Source: Argopecten irradians (Eukaryota > Mollusca > Bivalvia > Pectinida > Pectinidae). Taken from it: 64,000 nucleotides of DNA. Position numbers and translations under genes: made by a program. The notes beneath the pieces are model-generated. The model was not told the DNA's origin and did no database searches. It worked only from the letters and a program-made list of their open reading frames with translations. The stretch spans positions 49,466,284 through 49,530,283 of the forward strand of contig NC_091136.1 in the NCBI RefSeq assembly GCF_041381155.1, given 5' to 3'. Of the stretch, positions 48,835 to 61,415 are shown in pieces; the stretch's first letter is position 1; each line of letters starts with the position of its first letter.

Positions 48835-51800
48835 TTAAGACAACGTCAGGTAAGCTGTACTCCTGCGGAACTTGATTACAGTCCCAACATCTAACGTCTG
48901 GGTATGATGTGTCGACGGAATGACGACCTTCATTCTACCCGCGGCGGCCGACGTCTGGTTTATCGTTATGTATTGGTCGGAGAAAGTGAAGTGATATGAG
49001 CCTCCCAGATAGTCTATTCCGGTGAGACTCAGTGAGGTGGTATTGGGTGGTATGGCAGGGCTAAACTGGAGTCTGTCTGGATATATCCTAAAGCCACCAT
49101 AGCCGTATAGAAGGGATTGAAGGTATCCTCCAATAGCTGTCAGGTAGTTCAGTCCACCTTTATTGTCCTCAGGGTTAGACCATAGCTAATGGGAAGTAAA
49201 AGTTATATTCATTTTAACGGTTTACAGAAGTATACAAATAAAAAATATCACACAAAACCAACGTAAATCACATTTTGTGTAAAAACACGTTTGAAGACCG
49301 AGATTTCAAGATTTATGTGAATACAATTAAAAATTATTTAGATTCTTGTTCTTGCCGCTCTGTTTAATTTTATAATTAAACAATATCATGTATGGGGCAA
49401 AGAAGTAATATACACCGTGTAGACAAAATAAACGTAATGAATTTTCAAAGGCTGTCAGCCATTTTATCAAGACACACATAAAACAAACAGGGTCACACTT
49501 AGGATTAGTTCTTTGGCACATATACTATTTGAAGTAATTAAAGGATCTCATATTGCCCGGAACATAATGATGTTAATTCTTTCACCCATACATATGTAGC
49601 TACGACAATACATCCATAACAGATAGTGACCAGATCGATTATTCTTGTTTATTCTCAAACGAGCAATGGGGTTTCGTTTAAATTTCCATCAGTTAATCTG
49701 ATCTTCGTTATGTATGACCTCACTTTATATGGGCCAACAACGTTCTCTAACTGTTTGTTAAAGTGTTGTTCGGCTTTGTCTGTGTTATTCAGTTCCAACC
49801 AGCCTAATGCAAACATTGCCCATGTCATAGGTGGGGCCGTGGCTGTTACCTGAAATAAACAGGTATTGTTATTATTCTTATAGCAAACAAAATCAATACA
49901 ACGCTAACTGAAAGCATATATAATATATCTAATGTGTTTTAGCACATAAAGGAAGTTTATTTTCGATGTTAGTATATAAAATGTTCGACAATCATGACAT
50001 TGAAAAAAAATTGATACAAAAATGTTTCTAATTAAACTAAAGAATTAAAGTGGATTTTTATTTAGCAAAATTATATCGACTTGCTTTTTATTTCACTTTC
50101 ACTTCTTAATTTACTGGAATAAGCACACATTCTATTTATCTTAAAACGTTACGAAAAGAAGTACTGTACAAACTTTCTCATAGATTTCTAGATCATTCTG
50201 TCTGGTTTCAGCTGATAGGTCAGCCATGAGTGGAAATCCTAGTAGGATTGTGTCGGCCTGCTGTACGGTTGTCCCTGTATATTGTATGAAAACCATCCTA
50301 TTGTAATTATGTTTCTTTTTTATAACCGTGCTTCGTTTGCAATCATACTTGTCTATAATGTCCACCCGATGGACAGAGTAAATTATACACACGTTGAATT
50401 GTGTTAAAATTGGTCATTTAATAACCTTGAAAAAGGTCTTATTAAAAGTTAATCTTTATATATGGGTTGTGACTAAGGCAGGTTTCACTGCATTTCAAAA
50501 TATTAAAAGAAAAAAATGTTTCAGGTAGTCGTATTAATGTATTTATTTAAATGTGTGTAAAATATTTCGTTATCTTAAATGAGCATATGCCAGACAGCTA
50601 CACGTTAGCTATATGAAGAATTTATGATAAGTATTTGAATATGATACAAACCCTCCACATATCCATCATACTCGGGGTGCCATTTGCCAGTGTTATTGTA
50701 TGGTACGTATGTTTTCTTGGCAGCGTCCTCAAACCTGGGGTCTGCCGTCTTATTGACCAGAGACAGGGCGTACTTTGGTAGGAGGAGGCTGAGCTTGGCT
50801 ACACTGTTGGTATAGGCCGAGTTGTTGACAGGGACGTGGGATTTGTCGGGGCCCATTACATCTACAACAATACCATGATGTGATAATATTCAATCAGAAC
50901 AGATTCGAAATTATTTGTTTTCACATAATGACTATTTTGGCACTTTTTGTCGGTAAAGAAATCATTTCAGTTCCAAACAAAGAAAATTCATAACTATTAT
51001 TATAGTCTTACTACTTAAGTGAATTCCCAATCCTGACGAGACAATGAAGGACACAAAAATAATGAAGTCGTTAAAGCTGGTAACGTGTCAATAATTTAAT
51101 CCAGAATTTATCCTGGAAGCATGTTTCACTATGTTAGGTACCATATATTTCATACTGATCGCTGTCATTATCATGTGTCATTCTCGACATCCAGAACGAG
51201 GCTATGTCATTGATGACGTCAGCGGCACCTTCAGATTCCAGGAAATGTGTGTCCCGAGTCATCATGACAAACTGTTGGAATGCCATGGCTACGTCCCCAG
51301 TGATGTGGTGCTCATACCTCAAACATTCACTGTCTGGACAAACGTTTAAGCCTGTAGAAACACGCGGAAGGGGGCATTGGATTACAAATAAATCAAAACA
51401 CACTTTGATTTTTAAAACTACATGTATTAGTAGTGATGATTGTAGCGAAGATATTCCAACATACCAAACGGTTTCGTGTAAAACGACTATTACAATATCT
51501 GAATAGTAACGAATCAAAATAAATCAAAACACACTTTGATTTTTAAAACTACATGTATTAGTAGTGATGATTGTAGCGAAGATATTCCAACATACCAAAC
51601 GGTTTCGTGTAAAACGACTATAACAATATCTGAATAGTAACGAAGAATTCTTGAAACATACACACATTTTATACAGATTTGTCAAAAAAACATTTTTTCT
51701 CGCTAAGTAAACGCGTAAGAGTTTCACCGAAATCTCAGAATATGTCATTGATCCCTGGAAACTACCCTTATAATCAGGATTGGTATGTTACCAGTGTAAG

Positions 51801-54800
51801 CACTCTCCCAAGGAAACATGGCTCCCTCGTATCCCATGGATTTGGCGAGTGAATTAGCAGCAGAGTGTGTCCTCACACGGGTTCCTAGGATAACCTTGGC
51901 TTTGTCAGAATGTAGAGGAAGCAAGGAGGGAAATATCCACGTGTCCTGGTCCCAGGATACATGACCTTTATAATCCTAAAAATATATATTCATGAACTTG
52001 ACACAATAGAAACACATATCATGTTAATAGCATCATTTCGCGGAAAGCAAACCAATTAGCGCAAACGATGAAACTAATTGTATATAGTATATAGAATGAA
52101 CCAGGAACTGAATGCAAAGAATAGAGGATAACGCTCATCAAGGGAAGCAAGCTAATAAATAACTATCCTTCCCAAACTGTAACGATTTGTTTCCATATGA
52201 AGAAAATTAGAAGGTAAAAGGTGTTGTTTTTATTTCTCTGTTCTTGTCTGCAAACATATCTTAGTTTCTGAAATCTTTCTTTCGTCCAGAAATTTTATTT
52301 GGGCTTTTGGTAACGGTTTTCATATGTATTATGACAATTGATTGAAATATTAACCTCTCAGTTGGTTATAAATTGTACTTAATTAAGTAAATTAGAATGG
52401 TTGATGAAGGATACTTTACGTTGTGTTTGTCGCCATATCCTAATCCCCCAGCAGATATTCCGTAGAATGGTCCGTAGGTCTGGTACTGTGGAATCTCACT
52501 CAGAAGATAGTACAATGCAGCATAGTTCAGTCTGCTCAGCTCTTTGTCACCATCTACGTCAATCCGTCCTTCTCGCCACATGCTTTCCCAGTGGTTCACA
52601 TGGGAGGATTCCAGTGTTCCATTCATAAAATAATCTAACCCTATAGAAACATGTCAGTATGTAGTCTTACAATACAGATGGGAAACCATTTCAGAAGTCA
52701 TTAAGAATGTGTGAAAAGGTATCTTCCTCAATAATCGAAAATTGAATACACTCTGAACAGAGCAAAAAGAAACACCGATAACACTATTAAAGACTCTAGA
52801 TAATCACTGACCTTGTCCATACGAGGCCATGGCTATCAAGGAATTCTCGGCGATCGCTGTCAGATACAGATGGCGAGAGGCTTCGAGTGGACCGACTGTG
52901 ATGGAATCGGGAACTGGAGAGGAGATGGACAAGAAATACGCCGGGATGTCTCCGTCCGCTTCAGTTTCTTTGGCTTGTTCGAAGTCTATACTGCGGTCAA
53001 GATGTTAATTTCCATACAAAATTAAGTTCAATACGTTTAACATACAGACAGGCGTGTATGAGCACAGAATCTTGTTGTCTCCTTGTTAAAACGATTTTAT
53101 CTCTCCATTCTTTGATTGATCTCAGCCTTTCCATTTCTCATTAAGCAATTTTATATGTTGGCTGTGGAGCGGTATAGGACTAAAACATAACACCAAATCA
53201 GCTTACTAGGATTTACATTGTAATAACTACTAAAACACTACCCCTTTTTATTATACACGAAATATCAGCAACGTTTCTTTTAGACCCTCAAATAGAGCCC
53301 CTATATCAAAAAACACTTTCTCAAAGAAGTAAACAGTCATCTAACAAAAAGCTCAAACAAAATTGAAAGAAAGAAAGACATTTAGCAATCTAATTAAAAT
53401 TAGACTTGTAATTCCGCTCCAACTACGATACTCTACGTTAAGCTTTTCTTGTATTGAAGCGTAACATAGAGTATCGTAGCGGGAGCGGAATTACAAGTCT
53501 AATTTTAATTAGATTGGACATTTAGAGATCAGACTTTGTACTTTTGGTTCAATCTTTAAAATCACCAAGTGTATTTGATTTCGTTACCTCTTGTGAATAG
53601 TTTGTTTGCATTAATTTATCAATATATATTGTCATAACTAAATTTCCAATGAGTTTCTTTCTGTCTCTTCTGAAATATGTACCGATACTTACCGAACACC
53701 ATTTTCGTGAATAGTGTTGACGTGAACATCTTTACTGAGCGGCCCCAGCGTCTGTGACAGGTTCAAATGTACTGGTGCTGCACCATCATTAGTTACATAT
53801 ATCTCAGTAACCAACAGATTGTTCAACCACTGGTGGGCGTACATCTTCAGTTCTACGCTGACATAACGTTGGCTATATTCCTCTATGTACATACCTGTTG
53901 GTTTAAGGTGGTAAAAGATCTAGTAAGTATTTCTTTATATATGTAATATTTCTACCATGTATGAAATACCATACGATACATTGTTACATATTCCTCGATA
54001 GGTTGACTTTTTAATTCTTAATTGTTATTGATTAAAAACCATTTTGTTGGTCTAATTAACATTTGTTCATTGTCACTGTCGGCCTTTATTGACCTACTTT
54101 CGGCTGTTCTATCTATTATCTTTACATATGGTATTAATAACAGTCAATAGCTGTCAAGCTTCTCAATGAAGTCGGACCAATGGTTGAAACATTCTTGAGA
54201 ATTCAGCCTATAATACCTCTTCCGGTATCTAGTGAGTACTTCCGGTTATCTATATTGAACGAGAAATGCGTAATGCTGATAGAGGCAGTTGATCTCAGTC
54301 TTGCTCTGTGACTAGTGATGTTTTTGCCGTTGTATACTCCATCCACGTACATAGTATCACTATGGACAACTGTGGCCAAGTAACCGTTACCGATAGAGGG
54401 CATGCTGCTGGCATCGGGAAGCCTAAAGGGAAGTTTTTGAAAATGAATATTGTTTTTTATGTTAGCAAATTTAGTTTTTATTTCATTCATATTTAGTATG
54501 AATATTACGAATGATGCGTCAGGAGGATTTACTAAACCACTACATTTATATAAGATATTGCAGTACAATCGTTACTAATTATGAAGGTAAGTATATATAT
54601 ATATTCGTATAACAGAGCATTATCAAATTAAACTCACGTTAGACTGGAGAGAACTGTAACTTCCGGGTCAAGGAATGCTGGGTAAGGTGTAGTTGTTTCC
54701 ATGACGGTTTTAGTTTTATTCCCGTTTATCAATTTCACCAACCGTGGATGTTTATCTTCTCTGACCAACCCACATTCAATCATGCCACACAGGGTAGCGG

Positions 54801-54837
54801 TTATAAGGACAACACCAAATAAAGGGAGATTCTTCAT
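48835..54837 (-). CDS. PGGHG-like protein C (GH65), probable pseudoenzyme
   Basis: Complete, 729 aa. Exons: 54638-54837, 54217-54422, 53693-53894, 52812-52990, 52420-52640, 51792-51975, 51142-51351, 50652-50861, 50174-50274, 49724-49849, 48835-49185; no stop, all phases as in A and B. The signal peptide is MKNLPLFGVVLITATLCGMI. The overall fold signature is kept ([59 protein letters not shown]). The first catalytic Asp is present (Asp345), but PPDEYH has become GPDKSH (Lys474) and WSE has become WSN (Asn617), at the conserved 129- and 143-residue spacings. TPGGPAMTW is also TATAPPMTW. Enzyme activity is therefore unlikely, while the intact frame argues for a retained non-catalytic role. AATAAA overlaps the stop region (plus 48831-48836). 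Exon 8 uses a weak donor (GTTTGT). Confidence 0.92.
51386..51644. repeat. recent 131-bp tandem duplication in PGGHG-C intron 6
   Basis: Two adjacent copies (51386-51516 and 51517-51644) starting AAATAAATCAAAACACACTT. Apart from ACTATTAC against ACTATAAC I saw no difference, so the event is recent. Confidence 0.9.
53386..53516. mobile_element. 131-bp palindromic MITE with 9-bp target duplication
   Basis: Ends CAATCTAATTAAAATTAGAC and GTCTAATTTTAATTAGATTG pair almost fully over about 55 bases. The 9-base direct repeat GACATTTAG flanks the element (53377-53385 and 53517-53525). A 9-bp duplication with long inverted ends fits a Mutator-like non-autonomous element; an 8-bp hAT duplication plus one chance base is also possible. 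It lies in PGGHG-C intron 3. Confidence 0.8.
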
Positions 54838-54849
54838 GTTCTAGAGTGA

Positions 54850-56530
54850 GTAAAATGTCTGTTATCATGCAAATACAAACAATCTAATTTCATCAAGAAA
54901 ACTTTCTAGATACTTTTGATATCAAACCCATTTTCTGCACTTGGAAAATGTATTTAGTCGTAGACGCTGAAAAATCGGTGGTGTATCGAATGAAGCTAAG
55001 GTAATAACTACAATAAGAACAAACAAACAATGTCTGTCATCAGTTGGACTTGTCAACGCCGTATATTACGTGGTATGTTTCAAACCCATACAGCTTACAG
55101 CTATCTGACTGTCAGTTCATTCGGCAGCTTTTATGTAAGCTTTACCTAAAATATTAAGACGTTGTCGAATAATACAACAACCTTACATCATTATGACAAA
55201 AATGATCAGTTACAAAAAGTTAAACCTTCAGTTTCCCAATGGATATGTAGTGGATTTAACGTATGTAAAATCACAGTTTAGCACATACACTACTGGCCAA
55301 AAGGTATGAATCTAATACTTAAAGTAATTGACAGTAAAGTTCATTTATAGCATTCCTTGGCATTTCTGAATCTATTTGTTATTGTTTTTATGTTAAAATG
55401 GTAAAACTCGACATGTAATTCCTGGTCAACTAATCGACGACAGATAAAGTCCTTGTCAACTAATCGACAACAGATAAAGTCCTACCAAGGCTAAAAGGAA
55501 ATTACATCGATCAGTTTATTATTAATCTCAAATGACAAAAAATTTCATAATTCAAATTGAACAACGAATAGATATATTTGATTTGTGTTATTATAAGTAC
55601 TAAAAAAATTTCTCTAAGTGTATATGGTAGGTAAGCTACATAATGGTACAAACATGATTATCAAAATTCAAATTGAATATTAGTGTAATGATGATATCTT
55701 AAATACGAATACTTAAAATGTCACTTGTCCCTGCCGTCCACACTGAAGGTCGTTGTACAGAAGCCGGTTCCGTCTATAGCTATTAATAGATTCACTGCTG
55801 ATAACTTACAAGTTCATAGGTCATGACTACCTTCATATCTTTTTACATTGCAGAATGTTGGTTTCCAAAGCCGTGAGCATGGACGTTATCGAAACTATGT
55901 AGAAAATATTGTTGAATTTCCAAAGGCAGTCTGTCCCTTTATCAAGATATATATGTATAACAAATACGGCTATGTGAAATAATAATAGAAAATACAAAAA
56001 AAAAATACTTTAATAATGATGAACGCAATTAACCTTTCGGCGTGTGGAGGAAATGAGCTTTGCCTTGCAAATTGAACATTATATTTGGTCTATACGGTTT
56101 GGATAACTTCTTTTCCCAATATTTAATACTTGAAGTAATCGTATCCTACAGACAAACGTTTGTTCCATTGATATTACTTCTTTTACCCATTGCTTCAAAG
56201 ACTAGTATATATTTAGTATTCTTGCATCACTTCACTTTAACTAAATGTCAAATAATAAAAGCAATTCAACACCAATTTACCTGTGATTTAGAAATGATCA
56301 TCGTTTTAATGTGACAAAGGTTAAACTATAATTTATCATTATTTAGGAGAATACATCAATTTAACATTCTTGTTGAAGTAACAACATCAAAATGAAACTT
56401 AAAAAAACCCTTTTAGACCATTTATATCTCACCATATTCAGATTATACTAAACAACACAAAAGAAACCAAAGATATGTACAATTAACTAAATAAAATGAA
56501 TGCTTTGAGGAACACATCAAAGATAAAATG
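54850..56530. other. intergenic upstream of PGGHG-C
   Basis: An AG lies 3 bases before the PGGHG-C ATG, again suggesting a 5' UTR intron. Near 55425-55482 a block of about 30 bases containing GTCAACTAATCGACGACAGA is duplicated in tandem. Near 55303 CTACTGGCCAAAAGGTATGA resembles a Tc1-type end, but no partner was found. No gene seen. Confidence 0.4.
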
Positions 56531-56539
56531 GTAAAAAAA

Positions 56540-56975
56540 ACCATTCTGTACATAGAACGTTTGGAAACATCATTACAAGAATCCTTCTCATGATATCACC
56601 TATATAAATTCAGATTACATAACAGAATACTTCCAACAAACCCATCTTTGTAATGAAGAAATAGAGACAATTGAACATAATGTATCTTTTGGAATTGCCA
56701 GAAAGTTGAATTTATATGGGATGATAATTATTCAGTGGGTTTTCGATAAATTACATATAATTTTGAATATAGACATAAAGAACAGATTATTTTGGATTTA
56801 TTGATGTAGAAATGAATGAAAACTGGACTCCAATCAAATTTACTATACTTTACAAAAATACTGCATATTTTGATGTCACGAAAGAAGATGAACCTATCCA
56901 TAGCTGAATTGAAAGCATAATGTATATTTAAAATGCACAAAACATAATCAATAATACCCCCCAAAAAAGAAAAGA
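56540..56975 (+). mobile_element. 3' end of a decayed LINE (non-LTR retrotransposon)
   Basis: Conceptual plus-strand reading gives KFRLHNRILPTN, then CNEEIETIEH, then FWNCQKVEFIWDDN in shifting frames. These are the zinc-knuckle-like C-x-x-C...H...C tail of LINE reverse transcriptases, which usually reads C-E-x-E-T-I-E-H-L-F-x-x-C. A later WTPIKF / MNLSIAELKA-like part fits the C-terminal end of L1/Tx1-type ORF2. Stops and frame changes throughout mark it as dead, and the body upstream is absent. Confidence 0.6.
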
Positions 56976-56999
56976 AAACATAGGAATTTATTCTTAGGA

Positions 57000-58225
57000 T
57001 GTACACTTCTTAGGAGTCAAAATTTTCTCGTATTAAACTTTTTTTCTCATATAGAGTTTTGGAAATTGGAGTTCATACCATAGAAGAAAATTGAAGAAAA
57101 AACATAAGTCCGTGTGCTCGTTTTTGAGCTTTTGTCATTCAAAATTGACATAATATTGAATTTTATGAGAATTTTGTAGTTTTGATCATATACACCAGAG
57201 GTTAGATCCATAATTTCCTAATGAGGTGTTTGATATGCATGGATGTTTGCAGAATTTATTTTCCAGTGATCTTTAAAAATATAGGAGTTATAATTAACAA
57301 GATTCATATTTTCACTCAGAAAAACGACATATGCTACCCCTGCCATTAAATTTATTAAACTTTTGGAAATATTTTGCATATCAATAGGGAGAAGGTTGCT
57401 CTTTTTAAATCTTGCAAAAAATGGGGGGTCCTTGTGCTGACTTTTTTGCCCCATTTCAATATCTGTTATTTTTCAATGTTAAAAAATAAAAGTGCTAAAA
57501 TTACCATAAAATGTTAATATGAAGCGACAAAAAGGTATCATTTCACACATTAATGCTTAATATTTAAATTACCACGAAGCTAGTAAAAACTACAGCAAAA
57601 ATTAGCTCGATACAGCTAATAATACTGGCGCAGAGATGATTTAAAGGTAAAAACAATTTAAGCCAAAAATGGTAAAACTTCAGCTCAACTCAAAGAAAAA
57701 CAACGGCACATTTTCAAAAGTTGGTCATTTCTTATAATTCCCGTACAAAAAATCTAATAAGAATAGAAATGCAATTTTTGAATAAAATTTGCAAATGGCA
57801 ACTTGCTACAGATATTCATAGATTTTATTTGAAAACCTTATAACGTCTTTGGTCTATGTCGAAACGAGACTTCAGCGGGACTGAAACCTCAGTAGAATAC
57901 ATCCTTAACATGGCATGACTTTCAACAATGTAGTGTTATCAGATCTTTTAGAAGTGTCGATTTTATTTGAAATCTTCAAATACTTTACAATTTAGTAATT
58001 TACTTCGCCGTATGGCAATGAAAAGCAGTACAATATGTGGAAAGCCAAACACTATGATAACTTAATTCAGGAGTTAATGCAATAGATGGTCTACATATTT
58101 ATGTTCAGTCGGAAAATTCTTCATATTCAGACATGGTCTCGACGTTTTCCTATTCAGACATCAGCCTATAACTCCTACAATAACAGGTAATTTCTCAGAT
58201 ATCTCGGCAGATCAGGGGCTTTACA
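57000..58225. other. spacer, no feature seen
   Basis: AT-rich sequence between the LINE tail and the ankyrin gene. No exon or repeat supported. Confidence 0.4.
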
Positions 58226-59869
58226 AGCTCCTTAAAGTGCACATCCCACATGAAGCCATTGTTCTCCATTTAGGTTGTAACGAGCAGACAGAAGATGGTA
58301 AAGTATTTCTGTATTCTCGTTTGCTACAGCTACATAAAGAGTGGTCTTTTGAGAACGCAATATCCGTAGTGACTTGTAACCCGGGTTGATACCAAACCTA
58401 TTCACTTCTAATTTCACATTTTCTCCAAGCAATAATGTCACAACCGCTATGTTGTTTTTGTACACTGCGTACCATAAGGGTGAGGCATTTGCTTTGTTAC
58501 GAAGTTCGGGATCTGCACCGTATACAAGGAGCATCCTGACAGTACATGTCATACCATTGTATGTAGCATACATCAGGGCCGTATCTCGGTCTTGATCTTG
58601 GTTATCAACGTTACATCCTCGTGGCAGCAACATTTCCACCGCCTCTGCGTGTTTTCCAAGACACACAAGTCCCAGAGGGGTGTTTTTGGAATATGTCACT
58701 TTGTTATGCTCCGCGCCTTCAACCTTTAGCAGAGCTTTCAACATGTGTGTGTGACCGTACGAGGCGCCATAATGCAGTGCATTATACCATCGCTGAGGAA
58801 ATTCGCTGCTGAGGTTGACGTCGGCACCGGCTTTAGCTAGTATCTCTACAACAGCAATTTGACCTTTTCTGGCAGCACTGGTAATAGGGGGTCATTTTAT
58901 TATCTTTCCTCTGATTATTTGGATTTGCATCAGCATCCAACAGTACCTGGACAATATCAGCTTTATCTGTAAGTATAATAAAATAAGGAAACATGTACCT
59001 TAAGGTACTAAAATATTATATACTTGTTATATACTAGGTTACCCTACATTTGTTGGGTAACGTTGATTGGAAATCCTTATTAAAAATAATCCAAATAATA
59101 AAGCCTGGTAAGGCCATTCCAATTTGATTTTTGTTCTTCGGATTTTGTAATTTTAAAATAGGAGCGAGCAAGCGATTTTTTTTATTTTAAAATATTTTGA
59201 AAATGAAAAAAAATGAGCGAGCGAATATTTCCACAGTATTTGTATTATGTTCATTTCATGAAATAACATTTAATAAGCAATTGATTTTCATATTGTTTTC
59301 AACATTCATAACTGTATCAAAGATGGAAAAAAGAAGTCTGATTAAGGTATTGCTTACAATGGTATACTTTTAAGACAAATCATGACAATTTTAACATTGC
59401 ATGGCAATGTGTAATACTTCAAAGAAATAGTCAAGAAAGCTATAACTAAGTAAACTTTACTTCATATCAACAATGTGCTGTTGACAGGTAAATCCTTTCT
59501 CAGTTGGCACAAAATATTGTTTGAAACTGACTATTTTTGTTTGGCCTGTTACTTATCTTGCAGCTCGTACTTAAACTGAGATATATAACTACAAACACAA
59601 AGATTATTGCCTTTCTATAAAAAATATATGGACAATATGACTCAAAAGTTTTATTTTATCAACATTCACAACAGAAAGGTTTTTTTTTTTTTAATTCATT
59701 TTATATAGCATCTTGAAGCAAAACAAGTACTCATTGTAATGGACACCATTACATAGTCCCCCAAACGCACCCCCAATTGCAATAAATCTGAAAAAAGTGT
59801 GCACTATATGCGCAAAAATACGGTAATACAAGGCTATTTTCAGAGAAATTGATTTGGCAGTTATCATGA

Positions 59870-60560
59870 CTGTATGGCATCCCTTAAAATTTTAAGTTAA
59901 AACCCCCATTTACCAATTTTCAATGAATTGCTGACGAAAAATTGAAAACAGGAAGTTTGCCCAGCGACAATCTTTTAAAATTTGTATCATATTGATCAGC
60001 ATCCCTTAATACCCCTATATGCTAATTTTTATTGAAATCAGAGACCAAAATATAAAAACAGGAAGTTAGGCCAGCGGCCATCTTGGAATACCAAAAATCT
60101 ATACAAAAATGTTTTTATGTTGTTCGCCATCCCTTAAAACCCCCTGTAGACCAATTTTCTTTGAGATCGGAGATCGAAACCTGAAGAACAGGAAATGAGC
60201 CAGCGACCATCTTGGAATAGCAAAATCTTTACGAAAACCTTTGCATGTTGTTTGCCATCCCTTAAAACCCCTATATACCAATTTTCATTGAAATAGAAGA
60301 CCGAAACCTGAAAACAGGAAGTGGGCCAGCAGCCATCCTGGCATACTAAAATCTTTACGAAAATGTTTGCATGTTGTTTGCAATCCCTTAAAACCCATAC
60401 ATACCAATTTTCATTGAGATCGGAGACCGAACCTGAAAACAGGAAGTGGGCAAGCAGACATCTTGGAATACCAAAAATCTTCACGAAAATGTTTTCATGA
60501 TGTTCGCCATCCCTTTAAAGCCCTATATACCAATTTTCATTGAGATAGAAGATTCATTTT
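59870..60560. repeat. tandem repeat, about 126-bp unit, 5-6 copies
   Basis: Each unit contains CCATCCCTTAAAACCCC, ACCAATTTTCATTGAGAT, AAAACAGGAAGTGGGCC and AGCCATCTTGGAATACC. Copies start near 59879, 60000, 60127, 60254, 60382 and 60508. It lies in the long intron (58967-61910) of the ankyrin gene; the open frames on its minus strand come from the repeat. Confidence 0.9.
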
Positions 60561-61204
60561 TTTATATTTTACCAAAAAGATAGGGATGCACTCTCTATAA
60601 AATTCTCAATAACCTCCGTAATTTTTTTTTTTTTTTTTGGTTGACTTATTAAAATACTCAGTTAAATCATACATGTAACTACATTTATGTATATGTAATT
60701 GAATTGATAAATGAATACCATCATATATATTCGGATAATGTCATCATGCAGCATCAGTTATCTCTGTCAAGAATTCATTTATTTTTCTTTATTCTTTCTT
60801 CACTTGTTTTTTACATTATGACCTTCTGTAACACATTGTAACAAACAAATTTTGAATCTTGGAGTATCGAGGATGTAGGCGCCCATGCTCCTATGCATTC
60901 TTATAATTTCCTTGATACTTTAAAGAATTAATACTGATTATAGTGTATAAAATCAGAACTCAATTCTTAACCTGATTATGCCATCGCCAAAATATCATTG
61001 TGAGTATTACTCAATGACACATGTGCGTCGAGCATTACGCACTTGATATGTTTCTAAAAATAGGTCTTGTTGATACATGTATGACTTATGGATAAAATGA
61101 AATTGAAATATACAGGTAATACATGCATTTTAATTACTATTTTCCAGGTAAAATTTAAACTTTTGTTTTCAGGAACTAGGCTGGGTTTACTCTATTAGTG
61201 AAAG

Positions 61205-61415
61205 ATACAAACAACGGGAATTGTGTTGAAAATATCACGCAATTTGCATATATGGAAAATTGACTTGCAGTCGCGGTTCTTTTCGAATTTATTTCAAGAT
61301 GGTGGAAATCCATAGTTGTAAAACTGCAATAAAACGTCATGGTACATGTATGAGCCTCGGCAAGCCTCGGGTTTTACATTTTGTGACCCTCGGGTAGAAT
61401 ATCACTATCCTTCAT
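61205..61415 (-). repeat. dispersed repeat, inverted partner of 17757-17890
   Basis: Contains GTTGAAAATATCACGCAATT, AATTGACTTGCAGTCGCG, AAGCCTCGGGTTTTACATTT and TGTGACCCTCGGGTAGAATA, the reverse complements of blocks at 17757-17890. The fuller of the two copies; it lies in the ankyrin gene intron. Confidence 0.6.

Noticed and set aside
55300-55325. Tc1/mariner-like terminal sequence
   Set aside because: Only one short end is seen, with no inverted partner or transposase remains nearby.
60099-60484. Open frames with repeated HFLF and NENWY motifs
   Set aside because: They arise only because the roughly 126-bp tandem repeat is read in one frame; the repeat is noncoding in structure.
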